From Hwanghaeella grinnelliae (GTDB lineage Bacteria; Pseudomonadota; Alphaproteobacteria; UBA8366; Aestuariispiraceae): a DNA stretch of 64,000 bases. Location of the stretch: contig NZ_SADE01000002.1 in the NCBI RefSeq assembly GCF_004005845.1, positions 744,421-808,420 on the forward strand, in the 5' to 3' direction. Numbering within the stretch: the first letter of the stretch is position 1; each line of letters starts with the position of its first letter. The position numbers were made by a program, and so were the translations under genes. This document shows, in pieces, positions 54,256 through 62,915 of the stretch. The notes beneath the pieces were generated by a model. The model was not told where the DNA came from. It made no database searches and saw nothing but the letters and a program-made list of their open reading frames with translations.

Positions 54256-54885
54256 TTAAACGTATTCCAGCGGTTCGTTGCTATTCAGGATGGATTCAGC
54301 CGTTTCGTCAGGGTCGATCTCGATATGTGCGCTGATCACATGGGACAGGCCGTTGCCTTCCGTAAGTGGAAGGTCAATTCCCATGACTTTGACATAGGGG
54401 CGATCATGCTGGTCCAGATAACCGCTAACGACCCCGATGAACGGAAATTGGTCCATAATCTCGAAATATCGACCTTCGACGACATTCCAGGCTTCAGGTG
54501 TGATCGACGCTTCGCCCAGGACCTTGTTGGTATAGTCGACGCCCCACCATTCGGTGAGCTGCGTGCCCCATAACACGAAACGGATTTGAAACGGGTCGCG
54601 TTCGACCTTCGCAATGGAGATCTTGCCCAGCCAGGATCTGAACTCGATGAAGTCGAAATCCCGACGCGCCGGCAATTCCCCGTTCGGTCCGCGCTTGTCG
54701 TTCCAGATGCGGACCAGATCCTCAAACGGGCCGAATCCAGCCGGGTCTGCCGAAACCGGCAGCTTGGCATATTGCCAGTTAACAAGGTTTTTTGCGTCGG
54801 TCGTCACGGCGTTTTGCAATTCGGCTGCTACCTGATCTTCCAATCGACGTTGCATATTGTGGACCAAAGCTGATCCAATATGCAT
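54256..54885 (-). CDS. PAS_5-domain protein
   Basis: 209 residues. The region from RIWNDKRGPNGELPARRDFD through FRSWLGKISIAKVERD and VLWGTQLTEWWGVDYTNKVL matches the PAS_5 domain, a ligand-sensing fold abundant in Rhodospirillales, often as a stand-alone protein. No output domain follows, so it may sense a ligand and interact with another protein. ATG 54885 is preferred; ATG 54855 and a start at 54951 are alternatives. Divergent from the TlpA-like gene. Confidence 0.77.
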   Translation of the reverse strand: MHIGSALVHNMQRRLEDQVAAELQNAVTTDAKNLVNWQYAKLPVSADPAGFGPFEDLVRIWNDKRGPNGELPARRDFDFIEFRSWLGKISIAKVERDPFQIRFVLWGTQLTEWWGVDYTNKVLGEASITPEAWNVVEGRYFEIMDQFPFIGVVSGYLDQHDRPYVKVMGIDLPLTEGNGLSHVISAHIEIDPDETAESILNSNEPLEYV

Positions 54886-55047
54886 CTTGAGGGGCCTTAA
54901 CCCTTTGTAGCAAGTATTATTCAGTAGAAAGCAGGGCAGATTCCGGAACATTGGAAATACCGAATTCTATATCAGCAAATACTCAACAGTCCGTGACCCT
55001 GCAGAAATCCTGATTGAACTGGTGTTCGAATGGTCAATACTTGAACC

Positions 55048-55674
55048 ATGCGAAGAATGGAGAGCCCAAAAAAATTCTTGATGCTGCTGCCGCTTCTTGT
55101 CCTGCTTTGGTTGGATGGAACGGCATCCCAGGCAGGCGATCCAGAATCCAGTCATGAGTGGGCCGGCGGGGCGTGGTACGGTGATCCACCGGGACTTTCA
55201 GGTGAAAATCGGGATTTCACCTGGCGCTGGAAACCGACGAGGATCCCGCCTTATGAATTCGCGCGAATTGATGACGGCGACGCGGTGTCGTTAGCCGATT
55301 TCCACGGCAAGGTCGTGCTGGTGAACGTCTGGGCCACATGGTGCCCACCCTGCGTCGCGGAGATGCCGGCGTTGGACAATCTGCAAATGTTGCGTGGCGG
55401 GGAGGATTTCGCCGTCGTCGCGCTTTCGGTCGACAGCCAGGGTCCGTCTGTGGTGACCGCCTTTTTGAAAAAACACGGGTTGAAGAACCTGGTCCCTTAT
55501 ATCGGCAAAGGCCGCGAGACCTTCGACCATTTCGGCATGTCCGAACTGCCGACGACGTTCCTGTTGGGTCGCGATGGCAGCGTCTGGGGTGTGATCGCCG
55601 GGCCCGCCGAATGGGACGGCGCGACGGCGCTGAAACTGATCGACTATGCGATCGGGCTACAGCCCGGGCCATAG
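55048..55674 (+). CDS. TlpA/ResA-like periplasmic thioredoxin
   Basis: 208 residues. The signal peptide KFLMLLPLLVLLWLDG ends in an AGD-like region near residue 30; the redox domain has VWATWCPPCVAEMPALD (CPPC) and LPTTFLLGRDG with the cis-Pro. It should be a thiol-disulfide oxidoreductase in the periplasm, perhaps for cytochrome c maturation or copper-site reduction. Stands alone between a PAS_5 gene and a small minus-strand gene. Confidence 0.9.
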   Translation: MRRMESPKKFLMLLPLLVLLWLDGTASQAGDPESSHEWAGGAWYGDPPGLSGENRDFTWRWKPTRIPPYEFARIDDGDAVSLADFHGKVVLVNVWATWCPPCVAEMPALDNLQMLRGGEDFAVVALSVDSQGPSVVTAFLKKHGLKNLVPYIGKGRETFDHFGMSELPTTFLLGRDGSVWGVIAGPAEWDGATALKLIDYAIGLQPGP

Positions 55675-55678
55675 GGCA

Positions 55679-55912
55679 TTAATTCTGGAACTTCTCGGCG
55701 AAGTGCAGAAGGGCTCGGATACGCTCGTCACGCTCCAATGGATTGGCTTTCAGCGAGACCGGCGGCAGGTGTCGTTTCGCAGATTTGCGTTGTGTGTCTT
55801 TCGGTAGGGTGGATTCATCGTCCAGCTTGACCGCGAAGACATGGATTTCCAACGAGTCGCCGTATCCGTCGACATCGCCCGCCCAGTCCCTATAGCCGCG
55901 CTTTTTCAACAT
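55679..55912 (-). CDS. small hypothetical protein
   Basis: 77 residues, GDVDGYGDSLEIHVFAVKLD and a basic middle, ending EKFQN. The composition looks protein-like, and the frame converges on the TlpA gene with a 4-bp gap, but no strong ribosome site precedes the ATG. No family recognised. Might be cotranscribed after htpG. Confidence 0.45.
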   Translation of the reverse strand: MLKKRGYRDWAGDVDGYGDSLEIHVFAVKLDDESTLPKDTQRKSAKRHLPPVSLKANPLERDERIRALLHFAEKFQN

Positions 55913-56033
55913 AACGCCGCAATAGCACTGTTTGCTGTTCCGTGGAAGGGTGGGGGGATTGCCCGGGTAGACGAGCTTGCTCCTCCGGCGGAGTTGCCGT
56001 TTCGGGCGCGCCCGCCGGAGGGGATCGTGCCGG

Positions 56034-57920
56034 TCAGCCCATCGCTTTGGTCATGACTGAGGTCATGCGTTGCGCGAAGCCTGCGGGATCGGGCAAGGGC
56101 TCGCCTTCCATGATCCGCGCCTGGTCCAACAAAAGATAGGCGGCATCTTTGACATCACCGGCCGCATTTCCGGCCAAGGCTTTAATCAGGACATGGCCCG
56201 GATTGATTTCCAGGATGCGCGGCGCGCCTTGTTCCAACTGCTTGTGCTGCTTCAACAGGCGTTCCAGATGCATGTCCATCTCACCGTCATCGGCAACGAG
56301 GCAGCAGGGCGATGACGTCAATCGGTCGGACTTGCGAACATCCTTCACCGAATCGCCCAAGGCTTCCCGCAAGGCGGTGACCAGCGCGTCTACGGTTTCG
56401 GTCGCTGCCTTGTCGTCTGCGCTGTCGTCGTCCTTCTTCTCGTCTTCCTTCTCCGCGCCCTTGATCTTGGAGAGGTCAGCGCCGCCCCGCGTGACGGACT
56501 TCAACGCCTTGCCGTCGAACTCGCCGACTGACGGAATCCAGAACTCGTCGACGGGGTCGGTCATGTAGAGAACTTCAATCCCCTTCGCGGCGAAGCCTTC
56601 CAATTGCGGGGACCGGGACAGCGTGTCCTGATCGTCGCCGGAGATGTAGTAGATGGCTTCCTGCCCTTCCTTCATATCCGCAACATAGTCTGCCAGGGAT
56701 ACCCATCCTTCCCGTGAAGTCGATTTGAAGCGCATCAGCTTCATCAACTCGTCACGGTGCTCGGGGCTTTCGTAGACCCCCTCTTTGAGAACGGGACCGA
56801 AGGCATCCCAGAAAGTCGTATAGGTGTCTGCTTCCTTTTCAGCTTTCTTGGAAAGCTCACCCACGACCCGTTTGACCAGGCCGGAGCGGATTTTGGCAAC
56901 GACCGGGTTATTCTGCAGCATTTCGCGCGAGACGTTCAGCGGCAGATCCTGCGAGTCGATCACGCCGCGCAGGAAACGCAGCCAGGACGGGACCAGATCC
57001 TCGCACTCGTCGGTAATAAAGACCCGTTTCACATACAATTTCAGCTTCGACTTGCGGTCGGGATGGAACAGATCGAAAGGCCGCATTGTCGGTATGTAGA
57101 TCAGGCCGGCATATTCGATGACGCCCTCGGCCCGGAAATGCAGCGTCGCCCATGGGTCGTCGAAGGAATGGGAGACGTGGTGGTAGAATTCCTTGTACTG
57201 CTGTTCGTCGATTTCCGATTTGTTGCGCGTCCACAAGGCGGCGGCCGCGTTCAGCTGTTTTGGATAATCCTCACCCTCACCGGCGATCTTGATCGGGAAC
57301 GGGATATGGTCGGAATAGGTCTTCACGATGTTGGCGATCCGCGGTTCCGACAAAAATTCCGCAGCGTCCTCTTTCATGTGAAGGGTGATTGTTGTGCCGC
57401 GGGCATCACGCGACGCGGGTTCGACCGTGAAGTCGCCCTTGCCATCGCTGATCCATTGCCATGCCGTGTCTTCGCCGGCGCGACGGCTGATCACGTCGAC
57501 CTTGTCCGCAACCATGAAGGCCGCATAGAAGCCGACGCCGAACTGTCCGATCAGGGAGACGTCCTTCTTCTCATCGCCGCTCAATTGGGAAACGAAATTC
57601 GAGGTGCCTGACCGCGCAATGGTACCCAAATTGCCAACCAGTTCTTCCTTGGTCATCCCCGACCCATTGTCAGAAATGGTCAGGGTCTTGGCGTCCTCGT
57701 CGAAGGAAAGGTCGATCTGGAACTCGGCACCGCCGTCCAAAAGCGCGGGTTCGGTCAAGGCTTGGTAGCGCAGCCTGTCGCAAGCGTCTGCAGCGTTGGA
57801 GATCAATTCCCGCAGGAAGATCTCCCGCTCGCTGTAGAGCGCGTTGGCAACGATATCCAATAGCCGGCCTACTTCGGCCTGAAAGGAATGTTTTTCCGTC
57901 TTTGTCGCGGTTTCCGCCAT
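56034..57920 (-). CDS. htpG: chaperone HtpG (Hsp90)
   Basis: 628 residues, normal for bacterial Hsp90. The N-terminal GHKL ATPase has ELISNAADACDRLRYQAL, DNGSGMTKEEL and GQFGVGFYAAFMVADKV. The middle domain has LKLYVKRVFITDECEDLVP and LNVSREMLQNN. The C-terminal dimerisation region ends with a DDGEMDMHLERLL segment. It refolds client proteins using ATP. AGGAGGAAAAC precedes ATG 57920. A CTTGAG/CCTATAT promoter lies about 100 nt above, compatible with heat-shock control. Confidence 0.97.
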   Translation of the reverse strand: MAETATKTEKHSFQAEVGRLLDIVANALYSEREIFLRELISNAADACDRLRYQALTEPALLDGGAEFQIDLSFDEDAKTLTISDNGSGMTKEELVGNLGTIARSGTSNFVSQLSGDEKKDVSLIGQFGVGFYAAFMVADKVDVISRRAGEDTAWQWISDGKGDFTVEPASRDARGTTITLHMKEDAAEFLSEPRIANIVKTYSDHIPFPIKIAGEGEDYPKQLNAAAALWTRNKSEIDEQQYKEFYHHVSHSFDDPWATLHFRAEGVIEYAGLIYIPTMRPFDLFHPDRKSKLKLYVKRVFITDECEDLVPSWLRFLRGVIDSQDLPLNVSREMLQNNPVVAKIRSGLVKRVVGELSKKAEKEADTYTTFWDAFGPVLKEGVYESPEHRDELMKLMRFKSTSREGWVSLADYVADMKEGQEAIYYISGDDQDTLSRSPQLEGFAAKGIEVLYMTDPVDEFWIPSVGEFDGKALKSVTRGGADLSKIKGAEKEDEKKDDDSADDKAATETVDALVTALREALGDSVKDVRKSDRLTSSPCCLVADDGEMDMHLERLLKQHKQLEQGAPRILEINPGHVLIKALAGNAAGDVKDAAYLLLDQARIMEGEPLPDPAGFAQRMTSVMTKAMG

Positions 57921-58020
57921 GTTTTCCTCCTGCAAGACCTTCTAGCAGTGCTTGTCCACTCAATTTCGCGGCGATGCCCCTACCGGTCCATTGGTTCCCC
58001 ACCGGCAAGGCGCCGCTCGG

Positions 58021-58049
58021 ATATAGGTAAGCATCACGCGGGACTCAAG
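58021..58049 (-). promoter_or_regulatory. candidate htpG promoter (sigma-32-like)
   Basis: On the minus strand CTTGAG, 16 bp, CCTATAT. The CTTGA -35 and the C-rich -10 resemble alphaproteobacterial heat-shock promoters; a sigma-70 reading is also possible. Confidence 0.45.
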
Positions 58050-58105
58050 GTTTGATGGGGAAACCGAATGGCGGTGAAGGGGGCCTGGATGTGTGGACGA
58101 CACCC

Positions 58106-59056
58106 TTAGAAAATCGACCAGCCGGTTTCCTTGGCCAGCATTTCGAGCGCCAGGGTTCCGGCATGCGAATTGCCGTTCTTGTTGAGGCCGGGCGACCAGA
58201 CCGCAATCGCTGCCACATCGGGCACGATGCACAGAATGCCGCCGCCGACGCCGCTTTTGCCCGGCAGGCCGACCTTGAAAGCGAAATCTCCGGAAGCGTC
58301 GTAGTGGCCACAGGTCAACATAATGGCATTGATGCGCCGCGCCCGTGGGGCGGAAACGACCTTCTTCCCGCTGATCGGGTCACGCCCGTCGGCGGCCAGG
58401 AACAACCCCGCCCGGGCAAGCTGTTCACAGTTCATGGCGATGGCGCATTGGTGGAAATAGACCCGCAGCGACCGTTCCACCGGGTTTTCCAAATTGCCGA
58501 AGCTCTTCATGAAGTTCGCCAGGCTGGCATTGCGGAAACCATGCGCGGCTTCCGACTCCGCGACCTCCCTGTCGATGGCGATCGAGGGGTCGTGAGCGGT
58601 CAAGCGCACGAAGTCGAGAATTTCTTGGACCGCATCGTAGCCCGGCTCGCCGATCCCATTTTCCGATATCAACGACCTGTTTGACAGGATCACATCCGTC
58701 ACCACGATGGCGCCTGCATTGATCAGCGGATTGCGGGGTATGCCGTGTTCCGTTTCCAACTGCATGATCGAGTTGAAGGCCGAGCCGGATGGTTCCCGCC
58801 CCACACGGTGCCAAAGATTATTGCCGATCTTGCCCAACGCCATTGTAAGCGTGAAGACTTTCGAAATGGACTGAATCGAAAACAGGGTCTCGGCGGCGCC
58901 GGTCTGTGCCGTCTGGCCTTCGCAGGTGACGATCGCCATGCCGAATTGTTCTCTCTCGACACGGGCAAGGGCCGGTATATAGTCGGCGACACGACCATCG
59001 GACAGGTGCGGCCGGATCTTGGCCGATATTCCGTCCAGGATGGGTTGAAGGTCCAT
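58106..59056 (-). CDS. glsA: glutaminase
   Basis: 316 residues of the serine-dependent beta-lactamase-fold glutaminase family. The catalytic S-x-x-K is SISKVF (Ser63, Lys66); [23 protein letters not shown] and the [11 protein letters not shown] block are conserved. It hydrolyses glutamine to glutamate and ammonia. ATG 59056 is preferred; the frame opens at 59134. Divergent from the Anbu protease gene, with a hairpin between the two starts. Confidence 0.96.
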   Translation of the reverse strand: MDLQPILDGISAKIRPHLSDGRVADYIPALARVEREQFGMAIVTCEGQTAQTGAAETLFSIQSISKVFTLTMALGKIGNNLWHRVGREPSGSAFNSIMQLETEHGIPRNPLINAGAIVVTDVILSNRSLISENGIGEPGYDAVQEILDFVRLTAHDPSIAIDREVAESEAAHGFRNASLANFMKSFGNLENPVERSLRVYFHQCAIAMNCEQLARAGLFLAADGRDPISGKKVVSAPRARRINAIMLTCGHYDASGDFAFKVGLPGKSGVGGGILCIVPDVAAIAVWSPGLNKNGNSHAGTLALEMLAKETGWSIF

Positions 59057-59093
59057 TTCTTTTTCCAATCGGTCGAGCTGAATCAGCAATATG

Positions 59094-59114
59094 ACTCCGA
59101 GGTTAACTCGGAGT
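59094..59114. promoter_or_regulatory. perfect inverted repeat between glsA and the Anbu gene
   Basis: ACTCCGAG (59094-59101) and CTCGGAGT (59107-59114) pair with a 5-nt GTTAA loop. It ends immediately before the Anbu ribosome site GGGGAGGG, so it is either an operator between the divergent genes or a 5' mRNA hairpin that could limit translation. Confidence 0.65.
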
Positions 59115-59127
59115 TGGGGAGGGACCA

Positions 59128-59859
59128 ATGACATACTGTTTGGGAATTTTGTTGCCGGAAGGCTTGGTACTTGCCTCCGACTCCCGGACGAATGCCGGCG
59201 TCGACCAGATCGCCATCGTCCGCAAACTGGCCACGTTCAAAGAATCCGGCGACCGGATGATCGCCCTGTTATCGGCCGGGAACCTCGCCACGACCCAGGC
59301 GGTCGTGACATTGCTGCGCCAAGCGATCGGCAATGGTCCCGAACGGGACCTGATGGCCGCGAAGACACTCTTCGACGCGGCAACCATCGTCAGCGACACG
59401 TACAGGTCCGTCCTCGCCCGGGATCAGGAAGCGGTGCGCCCCTATGGCGATGCCACGGGCAGTTTCCTGATTGGGGGCCAGATCAAGGGCGAGCGCCAAC
59501 GCCTTTTCCAGATGTACCCGGCGGGAAACTTCGTCGAGGCCACGCCGCGCACACAGTTCCTGCAGATCGGGGAAGCAAAATACGGCAAGCCGATTCTGGA
59601 TCGGGCGCTGGATTTCGACAGTTCCATCGGGCATTCGGCCAAGCTTGCCCTATTGTCCTTCGATGCGACGATCCGATCGAACCTCTCCGTCGCGCCGCCG
59701 ATCGATCTGCTGTGCTATAAGAAAGACAGCTTCTCGACCGACGGGCTGCGAAAATACAGCGGCAACGACCAAGCTTGGGAAAGCATCCGTGAAGCTTATT
59801 CAGCAGGCCTGATGAACGTGCTCGACAACATTCCCAATCCGGAAACAGGGGTCGACTGA
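59128..59859 (+). CDS. Anbu-type proteasome-related protease
   Basis: 243 residues. [19 protein letters not shown] plus RTNAGVD is the Anbu N-terminus; the proteasome catalytic triad corresponds to Thr2, Asp18 and Lys33 once Met is removed, all present. Anbu (ancestral beta-subunit) assembles as a helical or ring-like particle. Known Anbu genes usually travel with an ATP-grasp-type protein, an alpha-E (DUF403) protein and a transglutaminase-like protein; here glsA is divergent and recX convergent, and none of those partners is present. GGGGAGGG lies just before the ATG. Confidence 0.9.
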   Translation: MTYCLGILLPEGLVLASDSRTNAGVDQIAIVRKLATFKESGDRMIALLSAGNLATTQAVVTLLRQAIGNGPERDLMAAKTLFDAATIVSDTYRSVLARDQEAVRPYGDATGSFLIGGQIKGERQRLFQMYPAGNFVEATPRTQFLQIGEAKYGKPILDRALDFDSSIGHSAKLALLSFDATIRSNLSVAPPIDLLCYKKDSFSTDGLRKYSGNDQAWESIREAYSAGLMNVLDNIPNPETGVD

Positions 59860-59896
59860 CCGTCCGCGCAACCATTCCGGACCGGCGCGCAACCCA

Positions 59897-60478
59897 TCAG
59901 TGTTCCGTTTCCGTGTCTGCTTCGGCATCGACGATGGCGCGCGCCGTTTGATAATCGAAACCCTGCCTGCCCAGGGCGGCCATGTCCCGTTCCCGGTTTT
60001 CCGGGCGGCCCGTTTGGCGGAAAGGCCCGATCCGCCGCCGTTTGGCATAATTCATGGCGGCCTCCCAATTCGGATCGACCCCGTCAGCGGCCAGTTCTTC
60101 GCGCAGATTTTCCAAGGACTGGTCGATTAGATCGCCGGGGACGCCTTTCTGGCGCAGTTTCATCGCAATCGCCCGGTCGGAAAGGCCGCGGCGGTGCAGG
60201 CTGGCGACGCGCGCCTCCGCATAGGCCGCGTCATCCAATAGACCGGCGCGCTGGTAGCGTTCGATCAAGGTGTCGATGAATTGCGCGCCTTCTTCCCGGT
60301 CCGTCCCATGCTCCCTGGCACTTGCCTCGACCCGTCGCATCAACACACGGCGCAGATTCTCGGACGAGCTGGCGAAACGCTCCAGATAAAACAGCGCGGA
60401 TTTCTCCAGCCGTTCAGGCGTGGCCTTCTTGGGACCGCGTCTCTGGCGGTTGGAATCTTGCTGATTGTCAACAGCCAT
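59897..60478 (-). CDS. recX: regulatory protein RecX
   Basis: 193 residues with the three-repeat helical RecX fold (SENLRRVLMRRVEASAREHG; LDDAAYAEARVASLHRRGLS; IAMKLRQKGVPGDLIDQSLE). RecX modulates RecA filament growth. recA is not in the window. ATG 60478 has GAGGAT upstream; ATG 60484 is an alternative. The C-terminus of about 60 residues is a family-typical extension. Confidence 0.9.
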   Translation of the reverse strand: MAVDNQQDSNRQRRGPKKATPERLEKSALFYLERFASSSENLRRVLMRRVEASAREHGTDREEGAQFIDTLIERYQRAGLLDDAAYAEARVASLHRRGLSDRAIAMKLRQKGVPGDLIDQSLENLREELAADGVDPNWEAAMNYAKRRRIGPFRQTGRPENRERDMAALGRQGFDYQTARAIVDAEADTETEH

Positions 60479-60875
60479 TGACATCCTCAACAGAAAAAAG
60501 GGCGTTTGACACAAACCCAGTGACACCGGTCACAGCCGATCGGTCAAGCCGGACGTACTATCAACTCGTGATCAGGGACGGATACCCCTGGTAAGTGACT
60601 TTATTGTGGATGTGCTAGTTCACGCCGGCTCAAGGGTCGGCAATGGAAAGCCGGAAGACTGGTGGCGAAACCTGCCCCTCCCATCCGACATCGGTCTCCT
60701 GGTTTAAAGACGGCGGCGCCTCAAGGCGTCGCCGTTTACCATTTCAGGGCCATGCTGCGGAAAGGCCCAGAATGGACTGTTTCCAAGCCCATGCTTGCGG
60801 GCCATTCGCGCGCTCTCTATGGTCCGGCGCGAAACACCGACCCCCAACAATAAGAAACAGACAGATTTTCTCGTC
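60479..60875. other. intergenic region upstream of the ABC permeases
   Basis: About 400 bp between recX and the first ABC-2 permease. It holds a strong hairpin at 60710-60735. Short plus-strand frames (60643-60903 and 60662-60853) overlap it and are not convincing. No tRNA-like clover-leaf was found. Confidence 0.5.
60710..60735 (+). other. GC-rich hairpin, possible terminator or small RNA end
   Basis: ACGGCGGCGCCT (60710-60721) and AGGCGTCGCCGT (60724-60735) pair with one G-U over 12 bp, with a 2-nt loop, and are followed by TTACC. It might be the 3' end of an uncharacterised small RNA or a leader structure for the permease transcript. Confidence 0.4.
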
Positions 60876-61691
60876 ATGGATTCTCGACAAACGATCGGCG
60901 TAAGCCTGACCCCCAAACGGTTCGGGACCGTTAATTGGTACGGCCTCTGGTCTCTCTATAAGAAGGAAGTTCACCGCTTCCTGAAGGTCTTCACGCAAAC
61001 CGTCGCAGCACCGATGGTGACCGCGCTGCTGTTCCTGGCGATTTTCACGCTGGCGCTGGGCCGTGCGGTGGAAACAATCGGCGGCATTCCCTTCAGCCAG
61101 TTTCTGGCGCCGGGCCTGATTACCATGGCGATGGCGCAGAACGCGTTCGCGAATACGTCATCCTCTGTCGTCAGTGCAAAGATGCAGGGCAATATCGTTG
61201 ATGTGATCATGCCGCCGATCAGCCCGACGGAGTTTGTCATCGCCTATGTCATGGGCGGGGTGACACGCGGCATGTTCGTCGGCCTGACGACCTGGATCGG
61301 CATGTCGTTTTTCGTGCCGATGGAAGTGCACAGCCTGTTGCATCTTGTCTATCACGCAACGACCGCGTCAATGATGCTGGCGCTTTTGGGGCTGATTGGC
61401 GGGATCTGGGCGGACAAGTTCGACCACGTCGCGGCGATCACGAATTTCGTGGTCACCCCCTTCGCTTTCCTGTCGGGGACGTTCTATTCGATTTCTCGCC
61501 TGCCGGAGCCGTTCTATACGCTCGCCCATTACAACCCCTTCTTCTATATGATCGACGGGTTCCGTTATGGCGCGATCGGGGTGTCCGACACCGCCCCCTG
61601 GATCGGGATGGCCGTGATGGCGGGTGTGAACGCCGCACTTGGCCTGCTGGCTTGGCGGATGGTGTCCACCGGCTACAAGCTGAAAGCCTGA
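60876..61691 (+). CDS. ABC-2 type permease (YadH/NodJ-like), first of a pair
   Basis: 271 residues with six hydrophobic helices. The central motif PTEFVIAYVMGGVTRGMFVG and the LSGTFYSISRLPEPFYTLAH loop are typical of ABC-2 permeases that export drugs or lipid-linked glycans. ATG 60876 is preferred over the frame opening at 60795. It ends 4 bp before a second related permease gene. No ATPase gene adjoins; the YadG-like ATPase at 11.2 kb is a candidate. Confidence 0.9.
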   Translation: MDSRQTIGVSLTPKRFGTVNWYGLWSLYKKEVHRFLKVFTQTVAAPMVTALLFLAIFTLALGRAVETIGGIPFSQFLAPGLITMAMAQNAFANTSSSVVSAKMQGNIVDVIMPPISPTEFVIAYVMGGVTRGMFVGLTTWIGMSFFVPMEVHSLLHLVYHATTASMMLALLGLIGGIWADKFDHVAAITNFVVTPFAFLSGTFYSISRLPEPFYTLAHYNPFFYMIDGFRYGAIGVSDTAPWIGMAVMAGVNAALGLLAWRMVSTGYKLKA

Positions 61692-61695
61692 CGCC

Positions 61696-62559
61696 ATGGC
61701 CATCGCCGAAACATCATCGGAAGGAAGACCGGAAGCGGTGGCGGCTCGGCGCCCGGCGGCGCACAAGGTTACCTTGGCGGCTCGGCGGATCGTTGGGATC
61801 AACACGCTGGGTGTGGCAACATTGATCTGGCGGCAGGTCATCGCTGAATTCCTCGCCTTCAAGCTGGTCTTGCTTGGCCCGGCCCTGCAGGCGTTGCTTT
61901 TCGCGGTGGTGATTTCGTTGGCGGTGGGAACGCGGATCGCCGAAGTGGGTGGGTTGCCTTTCCTGGCCTTTCTGGCGCCGGGTCTTGTGATCGCGGCCGC
62001 CGTACAGCGCAGTTTCGAATCAACCGCCTTTTCGATGGTGCATGAGAAGTTGGAAGGCACGATCGGGGATGTCTTTGGCGCGCCGTTGACCGCGGGTGAG
62101 ATCCTGACCGGTTATACGGTCGGGGCGACGATCACGGGGATCTGTATCGGCCTGCCGGTTTGGTTGGTGCTGCTGCCGTTCGGTGCGGGTCTGCCCCTGC
62201 ATGGCGCGGTGATGCTCTATTTCGTTCTGACGGGTTGCGTCATCTTGGCATTTTTCGGCCTGATCGCGGGGATGCAATCGCATCGCTGGGATTCGCTTTC
62301 GGCGAAGGAGACCTTCGTCCTGACGCCGCTGCTGTTCCTGTCCGGCAGTTTCTTCACCATCGACGCCCTGGGCGAGCCGTTCAGGAGCATGATGATGGCG
62401 AACCCGATCTTCCATCTGGTGAACGGATTCCGCTACGCAATGACGGGTTACGCGGATGCGCCGGTATGGGTCAGCGCCACGGTGGTCGGCATTCTCGCTG
62501 CGGTGCTTTGCCTTATCGCCATGCGCCTTGTGGCCATCGGCTACAAGGTAAAAGACTGA
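61696..62559 (+). CDS. ABC-2 type permease (YadH/NodJ-like), second of a pair
   Basis: 287 residues, six hydrophobic helices after a polar 30-residue N-terminus. The parallel motif LLFLSGSFFTIDALGEPFRS corresponds to LSGTFYSISRLPEPF of its neighbour, so the two are paralogues that probably form a heterodimer in the inner membrane. The gap between the genes is 4 bp. The argD gene follows after 356 bp with its own ribosome site. Confidence 0.9.
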   Translation: MAIAETSSEGRPEAVAARRPAAHKVTLAARRIVGINTLGVATLIWRQVIAEFLAFKLVLLGPALQALLFAVVISLAVGTRIAEVGGLPFLAFLAPGLVIAAAVQRSFESTAFSMVHEKLEGTIGDVFGAPLTAGEILTGYTVGATITGICIGLPVWLVLLPFGAGLPLHGAVMLYFVLTGCVILAFFGLIAGMQSHRWDSLSAKETFVLTPLLFLSGSFFTIDALGEPFRSMMMANPIFHLVNGFRYAMTGYADAPVWVSATVVGILAAVLCLIAMRLVAIGYKVKD

Positions 62560-62915
62560 TCTAACGTCTGCCCAATACCTGCCCTAAGACCTGCCAGTCG
62601 CGGCAACAGCGGTTCACAAGCGACCCGTGCCGTTCTTCTTGCGCGGAACACCGGTTTCCGCTAAATCCTCCGCATGATCGGATTGAAAACCATAGAGCGG
62701 CTTGCCCGCCAGCGCCGACGTCGCGGATTTATCGCGGCGGCGCACGGGTGTTTTATGGTCGGCTAGGCTTTCAAGAACCGATTTTCACCGCGCCGCTGGA
62801 CCCCGTCCGGCGGTTCCGCATTTTAGGCCCCCATTTCCATAACCAGAAGGGGCACAAGGCGGCGCGGATTGGGTCACGGCCAGACCCAAGTGCGTTGGCA
62901 CGTATGGAGAGAAAG
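62560..62915. other. intergenic region upstream of argD
   Basis: About 355 bp without a supported gene. It contains a stem CCGCTGGAC/GTCCGGCGG (62793-62813, one mismatch, 3-nt loop) about 100 bp above argD. Possibly holds the argD promoter; no clear -35/-10 seen. Confidence 0.45.

Noticed and set aside
60479-60875. Possible 6S or other known structural RNA
   Set aside because: I could not match conserved landmarks of 6S, SRP RNA or tmRNA; only an isolated hairpin is clear.
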